Source of the DNA: Parasulfuritortus sp037439465
GTDB taxonomy: Bacteria > Pseudomonadota > Gammaproteobacteria > Burkholderiales > Thiobacillaceae
DNA length: 64,000 nt
Assembly: GCA_037439465.1 (NCBI GenBank)
Contig: JBBIVX010000005.1
Location: forward strand, 1-64,000
Direction: 5' to 3'
Part shown: piece by piece, positions 1-8,441 of the stretch
How positions within the stretch are numbered: position 1 is the first letter of the stretch
Layout: each line of letters begins with the position of its first letter
Notes under the pieces: model-generated
Databases searched by the model: none
Seen by the model: only the letters and a program-made list of their open reading frames with translations
What the model was told of the DNA's origin: nothing
Translations under genes and position numbers: made by a program

Positions 1-127
1 CGAGGGCATCCTGATCGCCGAACCGAATGGCGTTGTGGTGTTCTGCAATGCCGCCGCGCGGCAGTTGCTGGAGATACCCGGCGCCAAACCCGTCGTGCAA
101 TTGAGTGACGTCGGCGGGGTGAATCTG
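1..127. repeat. 127-bp exact direct repeat, left copy
   Basis: These bases match positions 8504-8630 exactly, in the same orientation. Identity stops at base 128 (g here, a at 8631); the left limit is the window edge. The copied piece encodes part of the N-terminal PAS region of the sigma-54 activator starting at 8442. Here the reading frame runs into unrelated sequence and stops at 265, so it is a fragment and not a gene. A length of exactly 127 at a sequence end is also the size of a common k-mer overlap in short-read assemblies. Confidence 0.97.
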
Positions 128-291
128 GCGCCTGTTACCCGGAAAGCCAACCAATGTGGCGCCTGCCCGGGCGAACAGGCGCTGAAGGAGACGCGAGGCG
201 GGACCTTCTCGAGGCTTTCCCGCGCGAAATCGGCGATTGACAGGAGCAGCCAGAGGCGAAGATAGTCCCACTCGTCGCGTCACTCGTCGCG
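128..291. other. Unassigned junction sequence, no gene recognised
   Basis: This 164-bp stretch joins the PAS fragment to the YfiR-like gene. The frame that later encodes the YfiR domain is open only from 241, after a TGA at 238-240. Short open frames exist on both strands, but none resembles a family I know. No inverted repeats or transposase motifs were seen. It may be the remnant of a recombination junction or foreign sequence from a chimeric assembly. Confidence 0.5.
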
Positions 292-738
292 TTGGATTTC
301 CTATCCTTCAGCTACGTGTTCAACTTCGTGAAATACGTCGAATGGCCTCCCTCCGCGCTGGGCGTTACGGATATACGGGTTTGCAGCCTGGGTCAGCAGC
401 CCCTGTCCGGCGAGTTGAGCCAGTTGCAGGGACGCCAGGCACAGGGACACGAAATTCAGGTGCACGCCCCGGCGCGCCAGGATGAATGGCGCGATTGCCA
501 TGTGCTGTTCGTCCCCGCCAGCGAACAGAAACAGGTGGATGCGGTGCTGCGTGCGGTAGGCCAGGCGCCGGTGCTGACGGTCAGCGACAGTGCCGATTTC
601 GCCAAGGCTGGCGGCATCATCGGCTTGAAACCGAGCGCCGGCCGGATCCGCTTCGACATCAATCTGGCGAACGCGCGCCGGGCCAGTCTCAACCTGAGCA
701 GCCACCTGCTGCGACTGGCGGAGGAAGTGCGGCAATGA
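292..738 (+). CDS. YfiR/DUF4154 family protein with disrupted 5' end
   Basis: The 148-residue product matches the YfiR family (DUF4154), whose members are secreted repressors of inner-membrane sensors. It matches from the NFVKYVEWP segment onward and ends with the usual SSHLLRLAEEVRQ tail. The two conserved Cys (IRVCSLG and WRDCHVLF) are present, equivalent to those in the second copy at 2894. The beginning is abnormal: no signal peptide, and the residues before YVFNF do not resemble the family. The only start near the domain is a TTG at 292 with no good ribosome site, and a stop lies at 238-240. Position 292 is simply the first possible start. The gene is probably truncated or fused at its 5' end and may be non-functional; an assembly error is an alternative. 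Confidence 0.6.
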   Translation: MDFLSFSYVFNFVKYVEWPPSALGVTDIRVCSLGQQPLSGELSQLQGRQAQGHEIQVHAPARQDEWRDCHVLFVPASEQKQVDAVLRAVGQAPVLTVSDSADFAKAGGIIGLKPSAGRIRFDINLANARRASLNLSSHLLRLAEEVRQ

Positions 739-828
739 GAAGGCGCGCCGCTCGTCCGCCGCGCCTGCGCCTGTCCCGGGCATGCGGCCATCCCGGTGGT
801 AAAAATATCCTCTTCAGAAATCTGCGCT

Positions 829-858
829 CCCGGCCGTTAAGGCGGTGCCGGGCCTTTT
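829..858 (+). terminator. Possible intrinsic terminator after the first yfiR-like gene
   Basis: A CCCGGC/GCCGGG stem (829-834 with 847-852) with a 12-base loop is followed by CCTTTT. It lies between the YfiR-like gene and the receptor gene. The U-run is short, so it could instead be a leader structure of the receptor mRNA. Confidence 0.4.
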
Positions 859-889
859 CCTATCCGGTCATTTTCCTGGAAAGAATCTC

Positions 890-2890
890 ATGACTATGAA
901 ACTCCTCCCCGCACTGCTGGGATTTGCCTTGATGACACAGCCGTTCCATACGGCGCATGCCGCGCAAACCGGCGCGGACATCTTCGCGATCAACCTGGAA
1001 GAGTTGATGCAGGTCACGGTGACCTCCGTCTCCAAGAAGGAACAGACCCTGGCCCAGACGGCGGCGGCGGCCTTTGTCATCCAAGGCGAGGACATTCGCC
1101 GCAGCGGCGCCAGCAATATTCCGGAGGCGCTGCGCCTGGCGCCGGGGGTGCAGGTCTCCGCCATCGGCAACAACAAGTGGGCGGTGTCGATCCGCGGACA
1201 GGCCGATCGCTTCTCCAACAAGCTGCTGGTGCTGGTGGACGGCCGCAGCGTATACAGCCCCCTGTTCTCCGGGGTGTTGTGGGAGGCGCTGGATATCCCC
1301 CTGGAAAACATTGCCCGGATCGAGGTGATCCGCGGGCCCGGCGCTTCGATATGGGGCGCCAATGCGGTCAACGGCGTGATCAACATCATCACCAAGTCCG
1401 CCTTCGATACCCTCGGCGGCCAGGTCGCCCTCGCGGCGGGCAGCGAGCTGCGCGGCTACGGCTTCGCCCGGTACGGCTGGAACCCCGACCCGGACACCGC
1501 CGTCCAGCTCCATGCCAAGGCCCATGACTACGGCCCCTCGCAGCCTGTTGGTGGCGGTGAAGGCTATGACGACTGGCGCAACCAGAGTGCGGGTTTCAAG
1601 CTGGAACGACTGCTCGAGGGAGGCCCCCTGAAGGTGCAGGGGGGCGTGTACAGTTCCCGGGCGGGCGACGAACTCAACCTGATCAGCGCCCAGCCGGCCA
1701 ACACCCTGGTGCAGAACACCCAGAAGATTTCCGGGGGCCACCTGATGGCGCGTTGGGAGGATCAGGGCAGCGAGGGCCGGCAGCAAAGCTTTCAGGCCTA
1801 CCTCGAGCATTCCGATTATGACCATGTCATCCTCAAGGAACTGCGCACCACGTTCGACCTGGAATACCAGAACCGGCGGGCCATCGGCACGGACCATGAC
1901 CTGATCTGGGGTCTCGGCTTCCGCCACAGCAGTGACACGATCGACAGTTCGCCCATGTTCACGGAGAGCGAGCGCGAACGCGGCAGCGACCTGTACAGCG
2001 CCTACCTGCAGGACGAAATCACCCTGCAGCCGGAACGCTGGCGCCTGAGTCTGGGCGCGCGCCTGGAACACAACGACTACACCGGCTTCGAATTTCAGCC
2101 CAACGTCCGCCTGCTGTGGACCCCCAGCGAGAAAAGCAGCGCCTGGCTGTCCCTGGCGCGGGCGATCCGCACCCCCTCGCGCGCCGAGCGTGGCGGATCC
2201 ATCTATGTGCAGGCCGATCCGGTCGGCCAACCGCCTTTTCTGCCCCCCAGCGTGGTGCAATTCGTCAGCAACGATACCGGCGAGGAGCAACTGGACGCCC
2301 TCGACCTGGGCTGGCGCTACCAGTTCAATCCCACCACCAGCCTGGACCTGGCCGCCTTCTACTACCGCTACGACAAGCTGCGCGGAACCGCACTGGCGCC
2401 GCCCACCTTCGTCTTCCCCCCCGGCTATCTGCTGATCCAGACCCTGAACAACAATGCCAACAGCGCCAGTGGACCCGGCCTGGAGGCCTCCCTGGACTGG
2501 CGGCCGCGTCCCGACTGGCGTATGCAGGCCAACTACAGCTGGCTGAACCTGGTTGTGCGCAGCGCGGACCTGCCCGGGCAAACCACAAGCGACTACACCG
2601 GCACCTCGCCGACGCACCAGTTCTCGCTGCGTTCATCCCTGGACCTGACCTCCAGGCTGCACTGGGATGCCTGGCTGCGCTATGTCAGCCGCATCAAGAA
2701 TCTCCCCGTTCCCGAGTTCACCACGCTGGACATGCGCCTGGCCTGGCAAGCCGACAAGGATCTGGAGATTTCGCTGGTGGGGCAGAACCTGCTGGATAGC
2801 GCCCACCTGGAATACGAAGGCAATTTCTTCAAGTCCACGCCCACCGAACTGCAGCGGGGTTTCTATGTGAAGGCGAACTGGAGATTCTGA
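890..2890 (+). CDS. TonB-dependent outer-membrane receptor
   Basis: The 666-residue product is an outer-membrane receptor that imports or senses a ligand using TonB energy. Residues 1-24 form a signal peptide ending near HTAHA. A plug domain follows, with the motifs VTSVSKKEQ, LLVLVDGRSVYSP, IARIEVIRGPGASIWGANA and INIITK. The rest is a beta-barrel ending in an aromatic residue (NWRF), as outer-membrane barrels do. ATG 890 was chosen because it starts the signal peptide and has a purine-rich GGAAAG upstream; ATG 896 is possible. It sits between two yfiR-like genes and 3 bp before the second, so a role in signalling is likely. The ligand cannot be read from the sequence. No cobalamin or other riboswitch was recognised upstream. 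Confidence 0.93.
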   Translation: MTMKLLPALLGFALMTQPFHTAHAAQTGADIFAINLEELMQVTVTSVSKKEQTLAQTAAAAFVIQGEDIRRSGASNIPEALRLAPGVQVSAIGNNKWAVSIRGQADRFSNKLLVLVDGRSVYSPLFSGVLWEALDIPLENIARIEVIRGPGASIWGANAVNGVINIITKSAFDTLGGQVALAAGSELRGYGFARYGWNPDPDTAVQLHAKAHDYGPSQPVGGGEGYDDWRNQSAGFKLERLLEGGPLKVQGGVYSSRAGDELNLISAQPANTLVQNTQKISGGHLMARWEDQGSEGRQQSFQAYLEHSDYDHVILKELRTTFDLEYQNRRAIGTDHDLIWGLGFRHSSDTIDSSPMFTESERERGSDLYSAYLQDEITLQPERWRLSLGARLEHNDYTGFEFQPNVRLLWTPSEKSSAWLSLARAIRTPSRAERGGSIYVQADPVGQPPFLPPSVVQFVSNDTGEEQLDALDLGWRYQFNPTTSLDLAAFYYRYDKLRGTALAPPTFVFPPGYLLIQTLNNNANSASGPGLEASLDWRPRPDWRMQANYSWLNLVVRSADLPGQTTSDYTGTSPTHQFSLRSSLDLTSRLHWDAWLRYVSRIKNLPVPEFTTLDMRLAWQADKDLEISLVGQNLLDSAHLEYEGNFFKSTPTELQRGFYVKANWRF

Positions 2891-2893
2891 GCC

Positions 2894-3430
2894 ATGCCCC
2901 AGAGCTCATCGCTCCTGGGTGGTTGGCGCGTGGCCTTGCTGGTCGCGCTGCTGATCCTGCCGCGGGCGGTTCGCGCCGACACCTTGGCCGAATATCGGCT
3001 CAAGGCGGCCTTCCTGTTGAATTTCGTGACCTTCACCGAATGGCCCGCCGGGGTGGGCAATAGCCTCAATCTGTGCATCTTCGGACCTGACCCCTTCGGC
3101 GACAATCTGGACAAGCTGCAAGGCAAGAGAGTGGCCGGGCGCATACTGGCCGTGCGGCGCACCAGCAGCGTATCCAGCCTGGCCGATTGCCAGGTCGTCT
3201 TCATCACCCGTCTGGCGAGCGGCAGTCTGCCACGGGTGCTCGACTACCTGGACGGCAAGCCGGTGTTGACTATCGCCGACACTCCCGGGGCCGCCCGCCA
3301 AGGCGTCGCCCTCAACATGGATACGGAGCAGAGCAAGGTCACCTTCGAGGCCAATCTGGGCGCCGCCCGCGGCAACGGCCTGGGCCTCAGCTCCAAGCTG
3401 CTGCGACTGGCCAGAGAGGTTTATCAGTGA
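2894..3430 (+). CDS. YfiR/DUF4154 family periplasmic protein
   Basis: The 178-residue product has a signal peptide (residues 1-28, ending AVRA) and a full DUF4154 domain starting at EYRLKAAFLLNFVTFTEWP. Two Cys (LNLCIFG and LADCQVVF) match the disulfide positions of the family. In Pseudomonas, YfiR is a periplasmic repressor that binds the sensor domain of the diguanylate cyclase YfiN. Here the next gene, overlapping by one base (TGATG), is a histidine kinase with a YfiN-like periplasmic domain. The inferred job is to hold that kinase in check until the receptor or envelope signal releases it. The gene starts 3 bp after the receptor stop, so the two are co-transcribed. Confidence 0.9.
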   Translation: MPQSSSLLGGWRVALLVALLILPRAVRADTLAEYRLKAAFLLNFVTFTEWPAGVGNSLNLCIFGPDPFGDNLDKLQGKRVAGRILAVRRTSSVSSLADCQVVFITRLASGSLPRVLDYLDGKPVLTIADTPGAARQGVALNMDTEQSKVTFEANLGAARGNGLGLSSKLLRLAREVYQ

Positions 3431-6201
3431 TGCAGGATCGTCGTACGCAACCACTCATGCCCCTGGGCGACCGCCTGCGCCAGATCAATCAGGTGACCCT
3501 GGGCTTCGCCCTGGCCCTGGTCGCCGTGATCGTCATCATCAGCAGTTTCGCCGTCAATCTGCATGCGCTGGTCGGCAGCAGCCAGGCCAAGGCCAGGGTG
3601 CTGGCGGAAAACGCCGGCGCCAGCCTGATGTTCCATGACGACCGCGCAGCGCGTGACCTGCTCCAGTCACTCCGGAGTTCCCCGGATGTGCATGCCGCGG
3701 TCATCTATGACAAGGACCGAACGCCGTTTGCCCGCTATCGCCCGGAGGGACAGAACCTGCCCACGTCCCTGCCGGCGCTCCACGAAGCCACGTCCTATAG
3801 CTTCCAGTACATCAGGTTGATCCAGCCTATCGCCCATGACGGCGAAATGCTGGGCGCGCTCCTGTTGATGGTCGATCTGGATGGCCTCTATTGGCAGATG
3901 TTGTGGCAAGTCCTGATCACCCTCATTGCCGCAGTGATGGCCACGATCCTGGCCCGCGTCCTGTCCGGGCGCCTGAGTGCTTCGGTGCTGCATCCGCTTT
4001 CCAGTCTGACCGACTCGATGGATCAGATCTCCGAACTGGCCGACTACAGCATCCGCGCGCAATCCAGTGAAATCGCCGAGTTGGACCGGCTCTCCAGGGG
4101 GTTCAACGGCATGCTGGAGCAGATTCAGGATCGCGATGCGCGTCTGGCTGCCCATCGCGATCATCTCGAGGAGGAAGTCGCGAGCCGGACCGCGGAATTG
4201 TTGCAGGCCAAGGAGGCAGCGGAGGCCGCCAGCCAGGCCAAGAGCGAATTCCTGGCCACCATGAGCCACGAAATCCGCACCCCCATGAACGGGGTCATGG
4301 GCATGACCGACCTGCTCCTGGATACCGGGCTCGATCCGGAGCAACGCCACTTTGCCGAATCCGTGCAACGCTCCGGGCGCCACCTGCTGAACATCATCAA
4401 CGACATCCTGGACTTCTCCAAGATCGAGTCCGGCCATATGGAACTCGAGGCCGTTGACTTCAATCTGGGCGAGCTGATCGAGGACACGCTGGTGATGTTC
4501 GCCCAGCCTGCCGAGGAAAAGGGGCTGGAACTGGCCGCCGATCTTTCGCCGCCCAACATCCCGCTGATGCTGCAGGGCGACCCGTTCCGCCTGCGCCAGG
4601 TCATCGCCAACCTGCTTGGCAATGCCATCAAGTTCACCGAGCGCGGCGAGATCATCCTGCGCGCGCGCCTGATCGAGGAAACCGGCAACACGGTGCACGT
4701 GCGCGTGTCCGTGGAAGACACCGGCATCGGCATCGCCCCCGAAGCCCAGACAAGGGTGTTCGAGCACTTTGCCCAGGCGGACGGGTCCACCACCCGCAAA
4801 TACGGTGGCACCGGACTCGGCCTCTCGATCTGCAAACGCCTGACGGAGCTCATGGGTGGACGGATCAGCCTGGACAGCGTTCCCGGGCAAGGTTCCAAGT
4901 TCCACATCGATTTGACCCTGGCCAGGGCCAGGACCATGCAGCCCATCCCCTTCGTCGTGGGCGACCTGGAGGGCGTCAGGGTGCTGGTGGTGGACGATAA
5001 CCGGACCAATCTGGAAATCCTGCAGCGCCAGCTGGAAGCGTGGCACATGGCGGTGACCTGCGCCGACAGCGGCGAACGAGCCCTGCTGCTGATGGCAGGG
5101 GAGGCGGAGGCTGGCAAGCCCTTCCATCTGGCCATACTGGATATGCACATGCCGCACATGGACGGATTGCAGCTTGCCCGCCGGATCCAGACCCACCCGG
5201 CGCTGGCGGCGACCAAGCTGATCATGCTGACCTCGACCTATGCCGCAGGCAATGGCGCGGAGCGCGCCGAGAGAGGCATCCTGCGCTGCGTCAACAAGCC
5301 CATCCGCCAGTCGGAACTGTTCGATGTGATTCGCAGCGTGATCTCCGCCACGGCCGAATTCCCCACTCCGGATCGCAGCGCGACCGCCGAAATGCCGCCG
5401 GCATTGAAATCCGGTCAGAGGTTTAACGTGCTGCTGGCCGAGGATAACTCGGTCAACCAACTGGTGGCCAAGACCATGTTGGTGAAACTGGGCGTGCAGG
5501 TCGAGATCGCCGCCAACGGAGAGGAAGCCCTGGCCCTGCTGGCGGCCAAGCACTTCGACCTCGTGCTGATGGATTGCCAGATGCCCGTCATGGACGGCTA
5601 CCAGGCCACGGAGGCCATACGCCGCGGCCAGGCGGACAGCCCGCAACGCCTTCCCATCATCGCGATGACCGCGAATTCCATGGAGGGAGACCGCGACAAA
5701 TGCCTGGAGGCCGGCATGGATGATTATCTGTCCAAGCCCTACACCCCCGCGCAACTGGAGACGATGCTGGCACGTTGGCTGACGCCGCCCACACACGATC
5801 CCGCCGCGGCCAACAACCTGGCAACTGCTGATGCCGCCGCTGCAGAAGAAAGCGAACGAGCGATCAACCTGCAGTTCCTGCAGCAGTTCCAGGAGTTGGA
5901 TCCATCGGGTGACCTCGTCAAGAAGATCATGCAGATATTCCTGGATACGGCAGGAGACGCGTTACGGCAGATCGAGCAGGCCGTCGCCGCGGGAGATGCC
6001 GATGGCTTGCGCCGCTGTGCCCATACGCTCAAGTCCAGTTCCGCCAATGTGGGCGCGGAGACACTCTCCAAGGTCTTCCGGCAGTTGGAGGCTTTGGGGA
6101 AAGAGGGCAGCCTGGAGGAGGCAAAATCGCTGCTCGGCGAGATGCGGCAGGCCTATGAACATGCAGCGCGGGACATCCGCGCACTGCTGGCGGAGGCCTG
6201 A
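3430..6201 (+). CDS. CHASE8-type tripartite hybrid sensor histidine kinase
   Basis: This 923-residue inner-membrane kinase runs a full phosphorelay. In order it has TM1 (~20-45), a periplasmic CHASE8-like domain (~46-150, LAENAGASLMFHDDRAARD and later LIQPIAHDGEMLGALLL), TM2 (~152-175), HAMP, and HisKA with His280 in MSHEIRTPMNG. HATPase follows, with the N box around Asn398 and DTGIGI at 430. Two receiver domains carry Asp571 and Asp715, and a C-terminal HPt domain carries His865 in AHTLKSSS. The layout matches BarA/BvgS-type kinases. Its periplasmic part resembles the YfiN sensor domain, which fits the yfiR-like gene just upstream. The ATG overlaps the yfiR stop and its own stop overlaps the next ATG. 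The likely output is phosphotransfer to the REC-GGDEF-EAL protein encoded next. Confidence 0.93.
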   Translation: MQDRRTQPLMPLGDRLRQINQVTLGFALALVAVIVIISSFAVNLHALVGSSQAKARVLAENAGASLMFHDDRAARDLLQSLRSSPDVHAAVIYDKDRTPFARYRPEGQNLPTSLPALHEATSYSFQYIRLIQPIAHDGEMLGALLLMVDLDGLYWQMLWQVLITLIAAVMATILARVLSGRLSASVLHPLSSLTDSMDQISELADYSIRAQSSEIAELDRLSRGFNGMLEQIQDRDARLAAHRDHLEEEVASRTAELLQAKEAAEAASQAKSEFLATMSHEIRTPMNGVMGMTDLLLDTGLDPEQRHFAESVQRSGRHLLNIINDILDFSKIESGHMELEAVDFNLGELIEDTLVMFAQPAEEKGLELAADLSPPNIPLMLQGDPFRLRQVIANLLGNAIKFTERGEIILRARLIEETGNTVHVRVSVEDTGIGIAPEAQTRVFEHFAQADGSTTRKYGGTGLGLSICKRLTELMGGRISLDSVPGQGSKFHIDLTLARARTMQPIPFVVGDLEGVRVLVVDDNRTNLEILQRQLEAWHMAVTCADSGERALLLMAGEAEAGKPFHLAILDMHMPHMDGLQLARRIQTHPALAATKLIMLTSTYAAGNGAERAERGILRCVNKPIRQSELFDVIRSVISATAEFPTPDRSATAEMPPALKSGQRFNVLLAEDNSVNQLVAKTMLVKLGVQVEIAANGEEALALLAAKHFDLVLMDCQMPVMDGYQATEAIRRGQADSPQRLPIIAMTANSMEGDRDKCLEAGMDDYLSKPYTPAQLETMLARWLTPPTHDPAAANNLATADAAAAEESERAINLQFLQQFQELDPSGDLVKKIMQIFLDTAGDALRQIEQAVAAGDADGLRRCAHTLKSSSANVGAETLSKVFRQLEALGKEGSLEEAKSLLGEMRQAYEHAARDIRALLAEA

Positions 6202-8306
6202 TGTCGGGCAATCTCTTGCGGATTCTGGTCGCGGACGACGAGCCCACCTCCCGTCTTCTGATGCGGGCGGCCCTCGAGAAATCCGGCTTCGCGGCCGCTC
6301 TTGCCGTGGACGGCGAAGATGCCTTGCGCCAATTCCGCGCGAACCCGTGCGACATGGTCATGCTGGATGTGGAAATGCCCGGCATGGACGGATATCAGGT
6401 CTGTGCCGCTTTGCGTGCCGAAGTGGGCGATGAACTGCCCATCGTCATGGTGACCGGTATGGACGACATGGACTCGATCGAACGAGCCTACGAGTCGGGT
6501 GCCACGGACTTCATCGCCAAGCCGATCAACTGGTCACTGATCGGGCATCGGGTGAAATACCTGTTTCGCTCTTCCATGGCCATGCTGGAACTGCGCACGG
6601 CCCATGCCCGCAATGCCGCAATCCTGAACGCCATCCCCGATCTGATGTTCGAGTTCGACCTGGACGGCCGCTACCTCGACTACCATGCCCCGCGCAGCGA
6701 TATGTTGTTCGCGCCGGTCGACACGTTACTGGGCAATACGTTGCGCGAAAGATTGCCGCCGGATGCCGCCGAGGTATGCATGGCGGCATTGCGGGAAGCG
6801 CATGAAACCGGGTTCTCGACCGGCAGGCAGTTCGAGCTGCCGCTGCCACAGGGCACGCACTGGTTCGAGCTTTCCGTTGCCCGCAAGGCCACCGACGTCG
6901 GGCAGGTGCCGCGTTTCATCGTCCTCTCGCGCGACATCAGCGAGCGCAAGGAGGCGGAGCACAGGATATTCCGCCTGGCCTACTACGACAGCCTGACCGG
7001 ATTGCCCAACCGGCAGTCCTTTCTTGAGCGCTTGCACCGGGAGGTCCATCGCGCCAGGCACAGTGCCGACAAACTGGCCGTTCTGTTCCTCGACCTGGAT
7101 GGCTTCAAGACCGTCAACGACACCCTCGGCCATGCCACGGGAGACCTGATCCTGCAGTGGTCGGCCGACCGTCTGAGCCAGGGCATCCGCCCCTCCGACC
7201 TGGCAGCGAGCGCGCAACCCAGCGAGTCCGAAGCCGGGCTGGCACGCCTTGGCGGCGACGAGTTCACGGTCATGATTCCCAACATGGCGCATAGCGAGGA
7301 TGCCGTGGTGGTGGCCCATCGCATCCGCGAACTGATGCGGCGACCGTTCAATGTGGATGGGCGCAATGTCGTGCTGACCACCAGCATCGGCATCGCCGTT
7401 TTCCCGGAGGATGGCGCAGATGCCGATGAACTGCTCAAGCATGCCGACACCGCCATGTATCACGCCAAAGACCTGGGTCGCGACAATTGCCAGTTCTATA
7501 GCGCGTCCCTCACCCAGCAGGCCATGCTGCGGCTGACTCTGGAAAGCAATCTGCGTCTGGCCCTGGAGCGAAACGAGTTTTTCCTGCTTTATCAGCCGCA
7601 ACTGGATGTCGCGAGTGGCTGCATTCGTTCGGTAGAAGCCCTGATCCGCTGGGAACATCCCGAACAGGGCCTGATCCCGCCCATGGCATTCATACACCTG
7701 GCCGAGGAAAACGGTCTGATCGCGCCCATCGGCGAGTGGGTGTTGCGCACCGCCTGCAGCGATGCGGCCCGCTGGCTTTCCGCCGGGCACTTCGTGCGCG
7801 TGGCGGTAAACCTCTCGCCGATACAGTTCAAGAATCCCGGGCTGGTGCAGACCGTCCTCGCCATTCTGGGCGAAACCGGCCTGCCCCCCGAATTGCTGGA
7901 ACTGGAAGTGACCGAAGGCGCCCTGATGGAGGACACAGGCGCCACCCTGGCGACGCTCAATGCCTTGCGCGCGGGCGGCATGCACATCTCTCTGGATGAT
8001 TTCGGCACCGGCTATTCCTCCATGAGCTATCTCAAGCGTCTGCCGCTCGACAGCCTGAAGGTGGACCAGAGTTTCGTGCGGGGTTTGCCTGACGACCAGG
8101 ACAATCTGGCCATCGTGCAGGCCATCGTTTCCCTGTCCAAACACCTGGGCTTCACGGTCACGGCCGAAGGGGTGGAGACGCTTGAACAGGCACGGATGCT
8201 CAATCGCCTTTCCTGTGACAGCCTGCAGGGCTACTACTTCAGCAAACCCGTTCCGGAGGACGACATTCCGGCCATGCTGAGCATATCCTGGTCCCTGGCG
8301 CCATGA
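6201..8306 (+). CDS. REC-PAS-GGDEF-EAL response regulator (c-di-GMP turnover)
   Basis: The 701-residue cytoplasmic protein has a receiver domain (~7-125, phospho-acceptor Asp56 in MLDVEMPGMDGY), a PAS domain (~140-260), a GGDEF domain with an intact GGDEF at 351-355, and an EAL domain with EAL at 479-481 plus a DDFGTGYSS segment. It should make and/or degrade cyclic di-GMP under control of the upstream kinase, whose stop codon it overlaps (TGATG). The product-inhibition motif RPSD (330-333) is separated from GGDEF by 17 residues instead of the usual 5, so feedback control at that site may be altered. Which activity dominates cannot be read from sequence. Confidence 0.94.
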   Translation: MSGNLLRILVADDEPTSRLLMRAALEKSGFAAALAVDGEDALRQFRANPCDMVMLDVEMPGMDGYQVCAALRAEVGDELPIVMVTGMDDMDSIERAYESGATDFIAKPINWSLIGHRVKYLFRSSMAMLELRTAHARNAAILNAIPDLMFEFDLDGRYLDYHAPRSDMLFAPVDTLLGNTLRERLPPDAAEVCMAALREAHETGFSTGRQFELPLPQGTHWFELSVARKATDVGQVPRFIVLSRDISERKEAEHRIFRLAYYDSLTGLPNRQSFLERLHREVHRARHSADKLAVLFLDLDGFKTVNDTLGHATGDLILQWSADRLSQGIRPSDLAASAQPSESEAGLARLGGDEFTVMIPNMAHSEDAVVVAHRIRELMRRPFNVDGRNVVLTTSIGIAVFPEDGADADELLKHADTAMYHAKDLGRDNCQFYSASLTQQAMLRLTLESNLRLALERNEFFLLYQPQLDVASGCIRSVEALIRWEHPEQGLIPPMAFIHLAEENGLIAPIGEWVLRTACSDAARWLSAGHFVRVAVNLSPIQFKNPGLVQTVLAILGETGLPPELLELEVTEGALMEDTGATLATLNALRAGGMHISLDDFGTGYSSMSYLKRLPLDSLKVDQSFVRGLPDDQDNLAIVQAIVSLSKHLGFTVTAEGVETLEQARMLNRLSCDSLQGYYFSKPVPEDDIPAMLSISWSLAP

Positions 8307-8441
8307 CCCAGCCGAAAGGTCGGACGGGTGGAGTCCATGCTCCCCCGACGTCGCCGCGATGATGACCAGAATCGAACAGCTCAGACTCAACGGCCAGCTG
8401 CTGTTGCTGTTGTGCAACGTGCAACATGCATGGAGGAGGTC

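Noticed and set aside
35..265. Open frame over the left repeat and the junction
   Set aside because: Its first part is the copied PAS fragment and the rest resembles nothing; no start signal.
739..889. Cobalamin or c-di-GMP riboswitch upstream of the TonB receptor
   Set aside because: No conserved B12 box or GEMM core was found; the only structure is a short terminator-like hairpin.
860..2617. Long minus-strand open frame opposite the TonB receptor
   Set aside because: It is a codon-position shadow of the receptor gene; the product is low-complexity with no motif.
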